A stretch of 5,105 bases of DNA from an uncultured Bacteroidales bacterium (GTDB lineage: Bacteria; Bacteroidota; Bacteroidia; Bacteroidales; Paludibacteraceae): contig USNU01000120.1 in the NCBI GenBank assembly GCA_900556095.1, forward strand, positions 1 through 5,105, in the 5' to 3' direction. Shown one piece after another: positions 1 through 5,105 of the stretch. A program made the position numbers and the translations under genes. The notes beneath the pieces were generated by a model. That model was not told the DNA's origin. It searched no databases and was given only the letters and a program-made list of their open reading frames with translations. Positions within the stretch are counted from its first letter, which is position 1. Each line of letters begins with the position of its first letter.

Positions 1-1
1 A

Positions 2-388
2 ATGGCAAAGATACTATTGAGCGACCCTTTGGCAGCCATCAGCGGTCGTACCTCTTCCGACGACAAAGTCGTCTTCCGCACTCGAAACGGGCGCACGCAT
101 GCTTATGTCATCAAGCACCCGAATACGGCTCCGCACTCCGAGAAACAGAAATCCAACTCTTCTCTTTTCGGCACCACGGCGCAGCGTGTCCGCGCCGAGA
201 TGGCCGACCCTGCGCGCCGTGCCTATTGGGAGCAGGAGTTCGCCGCTTACACCAAGCGCCACAACCCTGCCTCCAAACGTCCTTTGTCTTCCAACGACGT
301 CCCCACCTACGATTCCCGCCGCAAACCGCCCATCACCACCCTCTACGGATACATCTTCCACACCCTCTATCTAACCCCTAATCTCTAA
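2..388 (+). CDS. Uncharacterised small protein, first of a tandem paralogous pair
   Basis: A 128-residue protein of unknown function. I do not recognise a characterised family, although the overall shape resembles short uncharacterised Bacteroidales proteins (family impression from memory). It has an N-terminal DPLAAISGR motif (residues 8-16), a basic central part, a helical-looking segment with PARRAYW (70-76), RPLS (93-96) and a C-terminal RRKPP...TLYGYIFHTLY block (106-123). No signal peptide or membrane segment is seen. That this frame is real is supported by the next gene, whose product aligns with it: P9, A11 and ISGR (13-16) match at identical positions, then F56, PAxRxY, RPLS and FHxLY match. 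The ATG at 2 is the first possible start and its upstream context lies outside the window; the matching N-terminal spacing in the paralogue supports it. The plus strand is strongly pyrimidine-rich here, unlike the genes after 1147. Confidence 0.7.
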   Translation: MAKILLSDPLAAISGRTSSDDKVVFRTRNGRTHAYVIKHPNTAPHSEKQKSNSSLFGTTAQRVRAEMADPARRAYWEQEFAAYTKRHNPASKRPLSSNDVPTYDSRRKPPITTLYGYIFHTLYLTPNL

Positions 389-394
389 CCCCTA
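371..394. repeat. Short tandem repeat of CTAACCCCTA
   Basis: The 10-mer CTAACCCCTA occurs at 371-380 and again at 385-394, a period of 14 nt. It spans the end and stop codon of the first gene and the leader before the ATG at 397. It could be slippage or duplication in a C/T-rich leader. Two copies are too few to assign a role. Confidence 0.5.
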
Positions 395-396
395 CC

Positions 397-870
397 ATGG
401 CAACCGTCACACCCGCTTCTCCTATCGCCTCTATCTCGGGGCGTCTTTCCCGCACCGACCGTGTCCACACCCGTGCCAACCGCACCACGGGCAAAACCTA
501 CGGTGTTGCTCTCACCAATCCCAACCCGCAGCAGCACCCCACCGTAGCCCAACAGCAAGCCCGTCTCTCTTTCCGTGACACATGGCACGCAGTCGATACG
601 CTCTTGTCTGTCCCTGCTTTCCGCACCTATTTCACGGCTCTTTGGCAAGCCCACACCGCCGCTTGCCGCCATCATCGTCCCCTCTCTCAATCCGTCTTCG
701 ACAGTATCCCTCTCCCCGATAGGCAAGCCCTTGTATCTCTATTCCCTGACCCATATCCTCTGTATCCCCTCTTCAAAGAAGGTACCGGTGGAGTCCTCCC
801 TCTCCTTCGCCCTCGCCGCACACCCTTCTCCACCGTCCGTACTATGCTCTTCCACCTCCTCTATCATTAA
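397..870 (+). CDS. Uncharacterised small protein, second paralogue with internal extension
   Basis: A 157-residue protein of unknown function, encoded 8 nt after the preceding gene and homologous to its product. Shared features are P9/A11/ISGR (13-16), F59, PAFRTYF (73-79, matching PARRAYW), RPLS (94-97) and the C-terminal RRTPF...TMLFHLLY (140-156). The start at 397 is supported because the N-terminal motif falls at exactly the same residue numbers as in the first protein; no Shine-Dalgarno sequence is visible, which is normal in Bacteroidota. Between RPLS and RRTP this protein has about 42 residues where the neighbour has only 9. The extra part includes PLYPLFKEGTGGVLPLL, which looks like translated dispersed-repeat DNA rather than a folded domain. 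The frame stays open through it, so the gene appears intact. The two genes are probably co-transcribed, given their spacing. Function cannot be inferred. Confidence 0.7.
   Translation: MATVTPASPIASISGRLSRTDRVHTRANRTTGKTYGVALTNPNPQQHPTVAQQQARLSFRDTWHAVDTLLSVPAFRTYFTALWQAHTAACRHHRPLSQSVFDSIPLPDRQALVSLFPDPYPLYPLFKEGTGGVLPLLRPRRTPFSTVRTMLFHLLYH
688..813. other. Extra in-frame segment relative to the paralogue, probable captured short repeat
   Basis: Codons 98-139 of the second small gene replace a 9-residue linker in the first. The core at 757-807 contains a small inverted repeat, CTTC-AAA-GAAG (764-774), followed by the palindrome GGTACC (774-779), and encodes the G/P/L-rich stretch PLFKEGTGGVLPLL. 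Translations of this style are typical of short dispersed bacterial repeats that read open in one or more frames (impression from memory, not a search). Homologous protein sequence resumes immediately afterwards in the same frame. A plain loop expansion is the alternative. Confidence 0.45.
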
Positions 871-1092
871 GTATGGTCCCCTATCTGGCGTGATACATAA
901 GGCAGGTGCGCTTGCCTACTGAGTGCCTGTGGGATTCCCGTAAGTCTATATGCGAAATGGGGTGCTCCAAGCCAAACGGAATGGTCTCTTTTGTGCATAT
1001 TCATATTCGGGTTACTTAAAGACGGAGGGAATAAAAGTGTCCACGACTATCACTATTGACAATGGGGTTGAATTTTGCCCCCAAAACGGACT

Positions 1093-1121
1093 ACGTAACT
1101 TGCATAGTTGCGTTTTTTTTT
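1093..1121 (+). terminator. Probable intrinsic terminator of the upstream small genes
   Basis: ACGTAACT (1093-1100) pairs with AGTTGCGT (1106-1113) as an 8-bp stem with one G-U pair and a 5-nt loop TGCAT. An uninterrupted run of nine Ts (1113-1121) follows directly. The stem is AT-rich and modest, but the position and the T tract fit a rho-independent terminator, and it lies before the next gene's promoter -7 box. Poly-T is also common just upstream of Bacteroidota -7 boxes, so the T run could serve the promoter alone. Confidence 0.5.
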
Positions 1122-1130
1122 GTAACTTTG
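1099..1130 (+). promoter_or_regulatory. Bacteroidota-type promoter for the three-gene envelope operon
   Basis: TAACTTTG at 1123-1130 matches the Bacteroides -7 consensus TAnnTTTG exactly. A -33 element, CTTG (1099-1102; consensus TTTG or TTG), lies 20 nt upstream, within the usual 19-21 nt. Transcription would begin near 1137, leaving a leader of about 10 nt before the ATG at 1147. The -33 TTG sits in the top of the stem and loop of the terminator hairpin, and the T tract fills the spacer. Confidence 0.7.
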
Positions 1131-1146
1131 CGGGCTAATTGATAAT

Positions 1147-1989
1147 ATGGCAGAAAAAGATTTTATATTTCGTTGTTTTGCAAGCGGCAGTAGTGGAAAC
1201 TGTTACTACTTGGGTACATTAGAGCGTGGCATTCTGATAGATGCCGGCATCTCTGCGCGATTGATACAGAAACACTTGCGCAGTATGGGGTTGGATTTTG
1301 AGAATATCATGGGCGTGTTGGTAACACATGACCACGCCGACCATATACGTGCAGTAGGCACATTGGGGGAACGGGTACATCTACCTATCTATGCCACCCC
1401 GTTGATACACGAGGGAATAGACCGCAACTATGGTGTGAGAGAGAAACTCAAAACCAGTCGCCGCTATTTTGAGAAAGAACAAGAGTGGACGCTTTTTGAC
1501 TTGACAATCAATACGTTCACTATCAACCACGACTCGACCGAGTGTGTCGGTTATGTGATAGACTACAATGGTCAGCGGTTTATGATTGCTACCGATTGCG
1601 GCGAACCCAACGAGCAGATGGAGGCGTACATACACACCGCCAATCACTTGGTGATAGAGGCTAATCACGATGAACACATGTTGCTGAACGGCCCCTATCC
1701 CACCTATCTCAAAGAGCGAATCCTGTCGCCCCGCGGGCATCAGAGCAACGTAACCTGCGGCGAACTGATTGCGCGGAATTATCATGAGGGGCTCCGCAAT
1801 ATATGGCTTTGCCACCTCAGTTTGGAGAACAACGACCCCGAAGTGGCATACAACACCGTTGCTGACAGGTTGCGCGATGCCGGTATCGTGCCCGGCGAAG
1901 ATGTGTATCTGAAAGCGTTAGAGAGAACTACTCCGAGTCGTATCTACCGATTGGGAAATACGATTCTGAAAGATATTCCAAATGAATAA
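1147..1989 (+). CDS. Metallo-beta-lactamase-fold hydrolase, YycJ/WalJ-like
   Basis: A cytoplasmic metal-dependent hydrolase of 280 residues, close to the length of YycJ/WalJ-type proteins, which are related to the DNA/RNA-processing branch of the metallo-beta-lactamase fold. Visible motifs in order are SGSSGNCYYL (13-22), LIDAG (30-34), the metal-binding THDHADH (60-66; H61, H63, D65, H66), H128 in NHDS, D150 in ATDCG, EANHD (171-175), GHQSN (197-201) and LCHLS (221-225; H223). All expected metal ligands are present, so it should be active. There is no signal peptide. In Firmicutes the relative WalJ has been linked to cell-wall/division coordination and DNA repair; whether that applies here is inference. 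It is the first gene of the operon, 10 nt from the predicted transcription start and without a Shine-Dalgarno sequence. Its stop directly abuts the next possible start. The exact substrate is unknown. Confidence 0.92.
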   Translation: MAEKDFIFRCFASGSSGNCYYLGTLERGILIDAGISARLIQKHLRSMGLDFENIMGVLVTHDHADHIRAVGTLGERVHLPIYATPLIHEGIDRNYGVREKLKTSRRYFEKEQEWTLFDLTINTFTINHDSTECVGYVIDYNGQRFMIATDCGEPNEQMEAYIHTANHLVIEANHDEHMLLNGPYPTYLKERILSPRGHQSNVTCGELIARNYHEGLRNIWLCHLSLENNDPEVAYNTVADRLRDAGIVPGEDVYLKALERTTPSRIYRLGNTILKDIPNE

Positions 1990-2757
1990 ATGATAAACAC
2001 TATGGAAGAAACAAAAATGGACCGGTTGGTGATTATCCCGACCTACAACGAGAAGGAAAATATTGAGGCAATCATCACGGCTGTGATGAGTTTACCGATA
2101 GAATTCAACGTGTTAGTGATAGACGACGGTTCGCCTGACGGCACTGCCGACATCGTGAAAAGACTGATGGCAGGTCCGTACAAAGGGCGTGTGTTTATAG
2201 TGGAGCGACAAGGCAAATTAGGACTCGGTACGGCATACATCGCCGGTTTTAAGTGGGCGATTGAGCATAAGGCGGAGTATATATTTGAGATGGACGCCGA
2301 TTTTAGTCATAATCCGCAAGACCTGATGAAACTGTATGATGCCTGCGCCAACGGCGGTGCTGATGTGTCGATAGGCAGCCGGTATGTGTCGGGTGTGAAT
2401 GTGGTGAATTGGCCTATGGGGCGCGTTCTGATGAGTTATTTCGCCAGCAAGTATGTGCGCTTTGTGCTTGGAATGCCAATCAATGACACCACTGCGGGTT
2501 TTGTCTGCTATAAGCGTAATGTGTTGGAAACCATTGAGTTGGATAATATACGATTCAAGGGGTATGCTTTCCAGATAGAGATGAAGTTCACTGCTTATAA
2601 GTGTGGATTTAAGATTACGGAAGTACCTATCGTCTTCGTAAATCGTGTGCTTGGCACCAGCAAGATGTCGGGCGGAATCTTCTCCGAGGCATTGCTCGGT
2701 GTGGTACGTCTGAAGATTAGTTCGTGGTTCCGCAAATATCCGAAGAAAAATGCATAA
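1990..2757 (+). CDS. Polyprenol monophosphomannose synthase (GT2 family, DPM1-like)
   Basis: A family 2 glycosyltransferase expected to transfer mannose (or a related hexose) from GDP-mannose to a polyprenyl phosphate at the cytoplasmic face of the inner membrane, supplying donors for envelope or protein glycosylation. Motifs are IPTYNE (16-21), DDGSPDGT (45-52) for nucleotide binding, GKLGLGTAY (75-83), the DxD-type MDADFSH (101-107), GSRY (129-132), DTTAGF (166-171), FQIEM (194-198) and NRVLGTSKMS (218-227). At 255 residues it is the short, soluble or peripheral form: the C-terminal hydrophobic or GtrA-like segments of some bacterial relatives are absent. The listed start abuts the preceding stop with no gap; ATGs at 2002 and 2017 are alternatives. 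The one at 2017 puts IPTYNE near the N terminus behind an A-rich leader and may be the true start. The sugar specificity is assigned by family resemblance only. Confidence 0.9.
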   Translation: MINTMEETKMDRLVIIPTYNEKENIEAIITAVMSLPIEFNVLVIDDGSPDGTADIVKRLMAGPYKGRVFIVERQGKLGLGTAYIAGFKWAIEHKAEYIFEMDADFSHNPQDLMKLYDACANGGADVSIGSRYVSGVNVVNWPMGRVLMSYFASKYVRFVLGMPINDTTAGFVCYKRNVLETIELDNIRFKGYAFQIEMKFTAYKCGFKITEVPIVFVNRVLGTSKMSGGIFSEALLGVVRLKISSWFRKYPKKNA

Positions 2758-3982
2758 TCTGCTTCGGACGGGGCTGTTGGGTCTGTGTGTCCTGTTGCTT
2801 TCGGCATGTGGCAAACCCGCTGCGGGGGAACAAGAGTACATCGACGAGGAGATAGTACCCATACGGTATGAATATGGATTGGCGATAGACTCGTTTCGTG
2901 TGGATACGGGCTATGTGAGCAACGGCGAGACGCTGGGCGGGATACTCAACCGCTTGGGGGCTACGCGCCAACAAATCAATCAAGTAGGTACGCTCGCACG
3001 CGAGGAATTTGATGTGCGGCAGATACGTGCGGGCAAGCAGTTTCTGGCACTATATGCCACCGATTCTGCCAAAAACGAGGTGCTGCAATACTGGGTTTAT
3101 CTGCCCGACGCAAGGACGGCAAAAGTACTGCATCTGACTGATTCTCTCCATGTTGAACATCTGCAAAAACCTATACGTATTGTGCCGCGCAAGGCGGAGG
3201 TGGTGATAGAATCGAGTCTGTGGAATGCGATGGCGGGCAACGACCTCCCCGTGGAGTTGGCACTCGAACTGAGTGAGATATATGCGTGGACGATAGACTT
3301 TTTTGGTCTGCAACAAGGCGATTCGATACGCGTGTTTTACGATGAGCAATATGTTGACTCGGTGCGTTGGGGCATTGGGCGAATCTATGCGGCGAATTTC
3401 TATCATGGCAAGTGTTGGCAAGAGGCATATTGGTTCGACATTGCTGATTATCAGGCGACTGACACACGTTGTAGGGGATATTTCGACGCCGAGGGCAATA
3501 GTCTGCGCAAGGCGTTTCTGAAGGCTCCGCTCAACTATAAACGCATATCCAGCAAGTTTACCTACGCACGCAAACACCCTGTATATAAGGTGGTTCGCCC
3601 CCATACGGGCGTGGATTATGCAGCACCGGCAGGCACACCGGTGGTGGCGATAGGCGACGGCGTGGTGATAGAAAAAGGATACAAAGGCGGTGGGGGAAAC
3701 AGCGTGAAGATACGGCATAACTCCACCTACACCACAGCCTATTTGCACCTGAGCAAGTACGGAAAAGATATAGCCGTGGGCAAACGTGTCAATCAGGGGC
3801 AAGTGATTGGTTATGTGGGCAGTACGGGGGCTTCAACAGGTCCGCACCTCGACTTCCGAGTATGGAAAGGCGGTACCCCGATAGACCCGTTGAAGATGGT
3901 CTCACCGCCTGTAGAACCTGTGCCTGCTACCCTGCGACCGACCTTCGACTCGGTAGTGGTTGCATTGCGGGGGGAGTTGTAG
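2750..3982 (+). CDS. M23 family peptidoglycan endopeptidase, lipoprotein
   Basis: A predicted zinc metallo-endopeptidase acting on peptidoglycan cross-links in the periplasm. The N terminus has a lipoprotein signal: basic start, hydrophobic stretch and lipobox LSAC with C20. Residues about 54-105 (SNGETLGGILNRLGA...IRAGKQF) resemble the LysM-like/OapA-like domain that precedes M23 domains in MepM-type proteins. A middle region (about 150-265) joins it to the M23 domain (about 266-385), which has HTGVDY (H285, D289), YLHLSKYG (H333) and TGPHLDFRV (H366). In the usual HxH motif the second histidine is a zinc ligand; here it is D368. Asp can bind zinc and I recall HLD in other Bacteroidota M23 proteins, so activity remains likely but unproven. 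At 410 residues with an intact stop it looks full length. The start overlaps the previous gene by 8 nt, suggesting translational coupling, with GAAGAAAA just upstream of the ATG. Confidence 0.93.
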   Translation: MHNLLRTGLLGLCVLLLSACGKPAAGEQEYIDEEIVPIRYEYGLAIDSFRVDTGYVSNGETLGGILNRLGATRQQINQVGTLAREEFDVRQIRAGKQFLALYATDSAKNEVLQYWVYLPDARTAKVLHLTDSLHVEHLQKPIRIVPRKAEVVIESSLWNAMAGNDLPVELALELSEIYAWTIDFFGLQQGDSIRVFYDEQYVDSVRWGIGRIYAANFYHGKCWQEAYWFDIADYQATDTRCRGYFDAEGNSLRKAFLKAPLNYKRISSKFTYARKHPVYKVVRPHTGVDYAAPAGTPVVAIGDGVVIEKGYKGGGGNSVKIRHNSTYTTAYLHLSKYGKDIAVGKRVNQGQVIGYVGSTGASTGPHLDFRVWKGGTPIDPLKMVSPPVEPVPATLRPTFDSVVVALRGEL

Positions 3983-4018
3983 GGAACGGTTCTATATTGG
4001 CTACGCTGCAGGCAAATA

Positions 4019-4078
4019 TGTCCTACGCACCTGCTACGCGGTGCGAGAGAAATAAAAGAAATTAGAAATAGAATCATT
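4019..4078. repeat. Left inverted repeat with bulged hairpin
   Basis: Aligned with the complement of the right repeat, 34 of the first 40 positions are identical; homology then continues with gaps through an A-rich tract to ATCATT. The internal hairpin pairs CGCACC (4026-4031) with GGTGCG (4040-4045). T4032 is a bulge, and an inner GC/GC pair (4033-4034 with 4038-4039) closes a TAC loop. The right copy has the same architecture. There is no T tract outside the stem on either strand, so it is not an ordinary terminator. Confidence 0.8.
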
Positions 4079-4084
4079 GTAGTG

Positions 4085-4480
4085 ATGATGGATAGCGAGA
4101 TAACGTATGCTATACGCGGGGCGATATATGATGTGTATATGGTATTAGGTCCTGGATTATTGGAGTCGGCTTATGAAATGGCGCTTGCGTATCATTTGAG
4201 ACAGGAGGGTTTTGCAGTGCAAACACAAGTGCCCATCTCATTATCGTATGGAGATATTGAAATTCCAATGGCATATCGGTTGGATATGCTGGTAAATGAC
4301 AAGGTAATTGTTGAGTTGAAGTCTGTGGATAGTATAGAAAAGATTCATTATAAACAATTACGAACTTATTTACGTTTATCGCACAAGCACACAGGCATAT
4401 TGGTAAACTTTAATACGCAAAACATACTGAATAGTATTCATACCATCCATGATGTTTACGACATACCGGTGGAAAAATGA
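4085..4480 (+). CDS. GxxExxY protein, PD-(D/E)XK nuclease-like
   Basis: A 131-residue single-domain protein of the GxxExxY family, whose biochemical role is unknown; the fold is related to PD-(D/E)XK nucleases. Visible are LGPGLLESAYE (21-31) with the naming motif G24-L-L-E27-S-A-Y30, RLDMLV (65-70) with D67, VIVELKS (74-80) with E77 and K79 forming the D...ExK signature, QLRTYL (91-96) and GILVNFN (104-110). All signature residues are present and the length is usual for the family, so it looks intact. ATGs at 4085 and 4088 are both possible, with a less likely GTG at 4082; no Shine-Dalgarno sequence helps choose. No Bacteroidota promoter is evident in the 100 nt upstream. The gene is tightly enclosed by inverted repeats (4019-4078 and 4476-4533), which suggests it travels as a unit. 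Its codons look more AT-rich than those of its neighbours. Confidence 0.9.
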   Translation: MMDSEITYAIRGAIYDVYMVLGPGLLESAYEMALAYHLRQEGFAVQTQVPISLSYGDIEIPMAYRLDMLVNDKVIVELKSVDSIEKIHYKQLRTYLRLSHKHTGILVNFNTQNILNSIHTIHDVYDIPVEK

Positions 4481-4533
4481 ATTTCTTTTATTTCTTTAAT
4501 TTCTCTCGCGCCGCTTTGCGGGCGCGTAGGACA
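4476..4533. repeat. Right inverted repeat with bulged hairpin
   Basis: This mirrors the left repeat: a T-rich tract, then CTCTCGC, a hairpin and GCGTAGGACA. The stem pairs CGCG (4507-4510) with CGCG (4523-4526), with G4522 bulged, followed by CCGC (4511-4514) and GCGG (4518-4521) closing a TTT loop. The first base lies within the last codon of the GxxExxY gene, so the stop codon TGA (4478-4480) is part of the repeat. Because the hairpin is followed by TAGGACAAATAAAA rather than Ts, a canonical terminator is unlikely. Confidence 0.8.
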
Positions 4534-4580
4534 AATAAAAATAATTCATTTCTCTGGAAATACGAAAAATAATCATTAAT

Positions 4581-5105
4581 ATGACATTAGAGAATATATT
4601 GACCAAGAAGGTGCAAGAGGCGGTGAAAAACCTCTATGGCATTGAAGTGAACGAACAACAGGTGCAACTGCAGAAGACCCGCCCTGAGTTTGAGGGCGAC
4701 ATCACATTGGTGGTGTTCCCGTTTGTGAAAGCGGCTCCCCAAGTGGCAACGGAGATAGGCGAAACGCTGAAAGGTGAGTTGGTGGAGAAATATAATGCCG
4801 TGCAAGGGTTCCTCAACCTGAGCATTGCACAGACCTATTGGCTCGCACAACTGCAGACGATTGCCGACACAGAGAACTACGGGCAACAGACACGCACCAA
4901 AGAGGACGGTTCGCAACCTCTGATGATGGTGGAATACAGTTCGCCGAACACCAATAAACCGCTCCATCTCGGGCATGTGCGCAATAACCTGTTAGGCTAT
5001 TCGATTGCGAAAATACAAGAGGCTAACGGTTGGAAAGTGGTGAAGACGAATATCGTCAATGACCGTGGTATCCATATCTGCAAGTCGATGTTGGCGTGGC
5101 TGAAA
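4581..5105 (+). CDS. argS: Arginyl-tRNA synthetase, N-terminal part (runs off the window)
   Basis: A class I aminoacyl-tRNA synthetase that charges tRNA-Arg with arginine using ATP. The window holds 175 codons with no stop; bacterial ArgS is usually around 550-600 residues, so roughly the first third is present. Residues 1-100 form the N-terminal tRNA-recognition (Add-1) domain, with KTRPEFEGDITLVVFPFVK (32-50) and GFLNLSI (76-82). The catalytic domain then begins with VEYSSPNTNKPLHLGHVRNN (117-136), which contains the HIGH signature as HLGH (129-132), and TNIVNDRGIH (156-165) follows. The ATG at 4581 gives a normal N terminus; the leader ends AATCATTAAT with no Shine-Dalgarno sequence. It follows the right inverted repeat by 47 nt, and no clear TAnnTTTG box is visible between them, so its promoter is unresolved and might be read-through or within the cassette. 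Confidence 0.96.
   Translation, partial: MTLENILTKKVQEAVKNLYGIEVNEQQVQLQKTRPEFEGDITLVVFPFVKAAPQVATEIGETLKGELVEKYNAVQGFLNLSIAQTYWLAQLQTIADTENYGQQTRTKEDGSQPLMMVEYSSPNTNKPLHLGHVRNNLLGYSIAKIQEANGWKVVKTNIVNDRGIHICKSMLAWLK

Larger units (their letters stand above)
4019..4533. mobile_element. Candidate inverted-repeat cassette carrying a GxxExxY gene
   Basis: A 515-bp unit bounded by TGTCCTACGC (4019-4028) and its exact complement GCGTAGGACA (4524-4533). The two ends extend inward as imperfect inverted repeats of about 58-60 nt and enclose one gene with almost no spare sequence; the gene's stop codon lies inside the right repeat. AATA flanks both outer ends (4015-4018 and 4534-4537), a possible target-site duplication, but the surroundings are AT-rich so this may be chance. 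No transposase is present, so movement would need help in trans. Alternatives are a gene with paired structural or regulatory elements, or a REP/BIME-like palindrome pair that happens to flank it. Confidence 0.45.

Noticed and set aside
371..394. Telomere-like CTAACCCC repeat suggesting a linear chromosome end or host contamination
   Set aside because: Only two copies, within an open bacterial gene and followed by ordinary bacterial genes.
14..726. Minus-strand open frames opposite the two small genes (14-361 and 385-726)
   Set aside because: They are explained by the low purine content of the plus strand. The plus-strand products align with each other at matched positions, which supports the plus frames.
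900..917. Hairpin AGGCA/TGCCT after the second small gene as a terminator
   Set aside because: Only a 5-bp core stem and no T tract follows; the hairpin at 1093-1121 is a better terminator.
1063..1083. TGGGG/CCCCA inverted repeat upstream of the operon as a regulatory hairpin
   Set aside because: A 5-bp stem with a loop of about 11 nt and no other support; likely chance.
950..1138. Open frame of 62 codons in the gap before the hydrolase gene
   Set aside because: It runs through the terminator hairpin, the T tract and the promoter -7 box, has no recognisable motif, and its C-terminal residues simply reflect the promoter sequence.
2218..3802. Long minus-strand frames opposite the glycosyltransferase and M23 genes
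   Set aside because: They are antisense shadows of genes with clear catalytic motifs and have no family resemblance of their own.
4019..4533. CRISPR-like or toxin-antitoxin interpretation of the repeat-flanked gene
   Set aside because: There are only two inverted copies and no spacers, and no second partner gene sits inside the unit.
4587..4976. Minus-strand frame opposite argS
   Set aside because: The plus strand encodes an unmistakable ArgS N terminus with the HLGH signature.

Overview
The window looks like a chromosomal segment from a member of the Bacteroidota, most likely order Bacteroidales. The reasons are a Bacteroides-type promoter (TTG, 20 nt, TAACTTTG), start codons without Shine-Dalgarno sequences but with A-rich leaders, and the character of the proteins: a YycJ/WalJ-like metallo-hydrolase, a single-domain polyprenol-phosphate mannose synthase, an M23 lipoprotein whose last motif reads HLD, and a GxxExxY protein. 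I do not assign a genus.

Layout. Positions 2-870 hold two tandem small genes of unknown function that are diverged paralogues of each other; the second carries an extra internal stretch that reads like a captured short DNA repeat. Positions 871-1146 have no convincing gene. Most of this gap shows nothing I can name, but its end contains a hairpin with a nine-T tract (probable terminator) overlapping the promoter of the next gene. Positions 1147-3982 form a tight three-gene operon: metallo-beta-lactamase-fold hydrolase, glycosyltransferase (start abutting the previous stop) and M23 endopeptidase lipoprotein (8-nt overlap). The last two point to cell-envelope work. Positions 4019-4533 are a compact cassette: a GxxExxY gene (PD-(D/E)XK nuclease-like fold) enclosed by a pair of about 60-nt imperfect inverted repeats, each containing a bulged hairpin. 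From 4581 to the right edge is the 5' third of argS (arginyl-tRNA synthetase).

The most unusual item is the inverted-repeat GxxExxY cassette. In the first 35 aligned positions of the two repeats, every difference falls in the hairpin loop, at the bulge, or as a compensated A-T to G-C pair in the stem. The structure therefore appears to be conserved rather than only the sequence. Outside the repeats lies a possible 4-bp AATA duplication. This suggests a small, possibly mobile or trans-mobilised unit inserted between the envelope operon and argS. The other genes are ordinary core or near-core functions.
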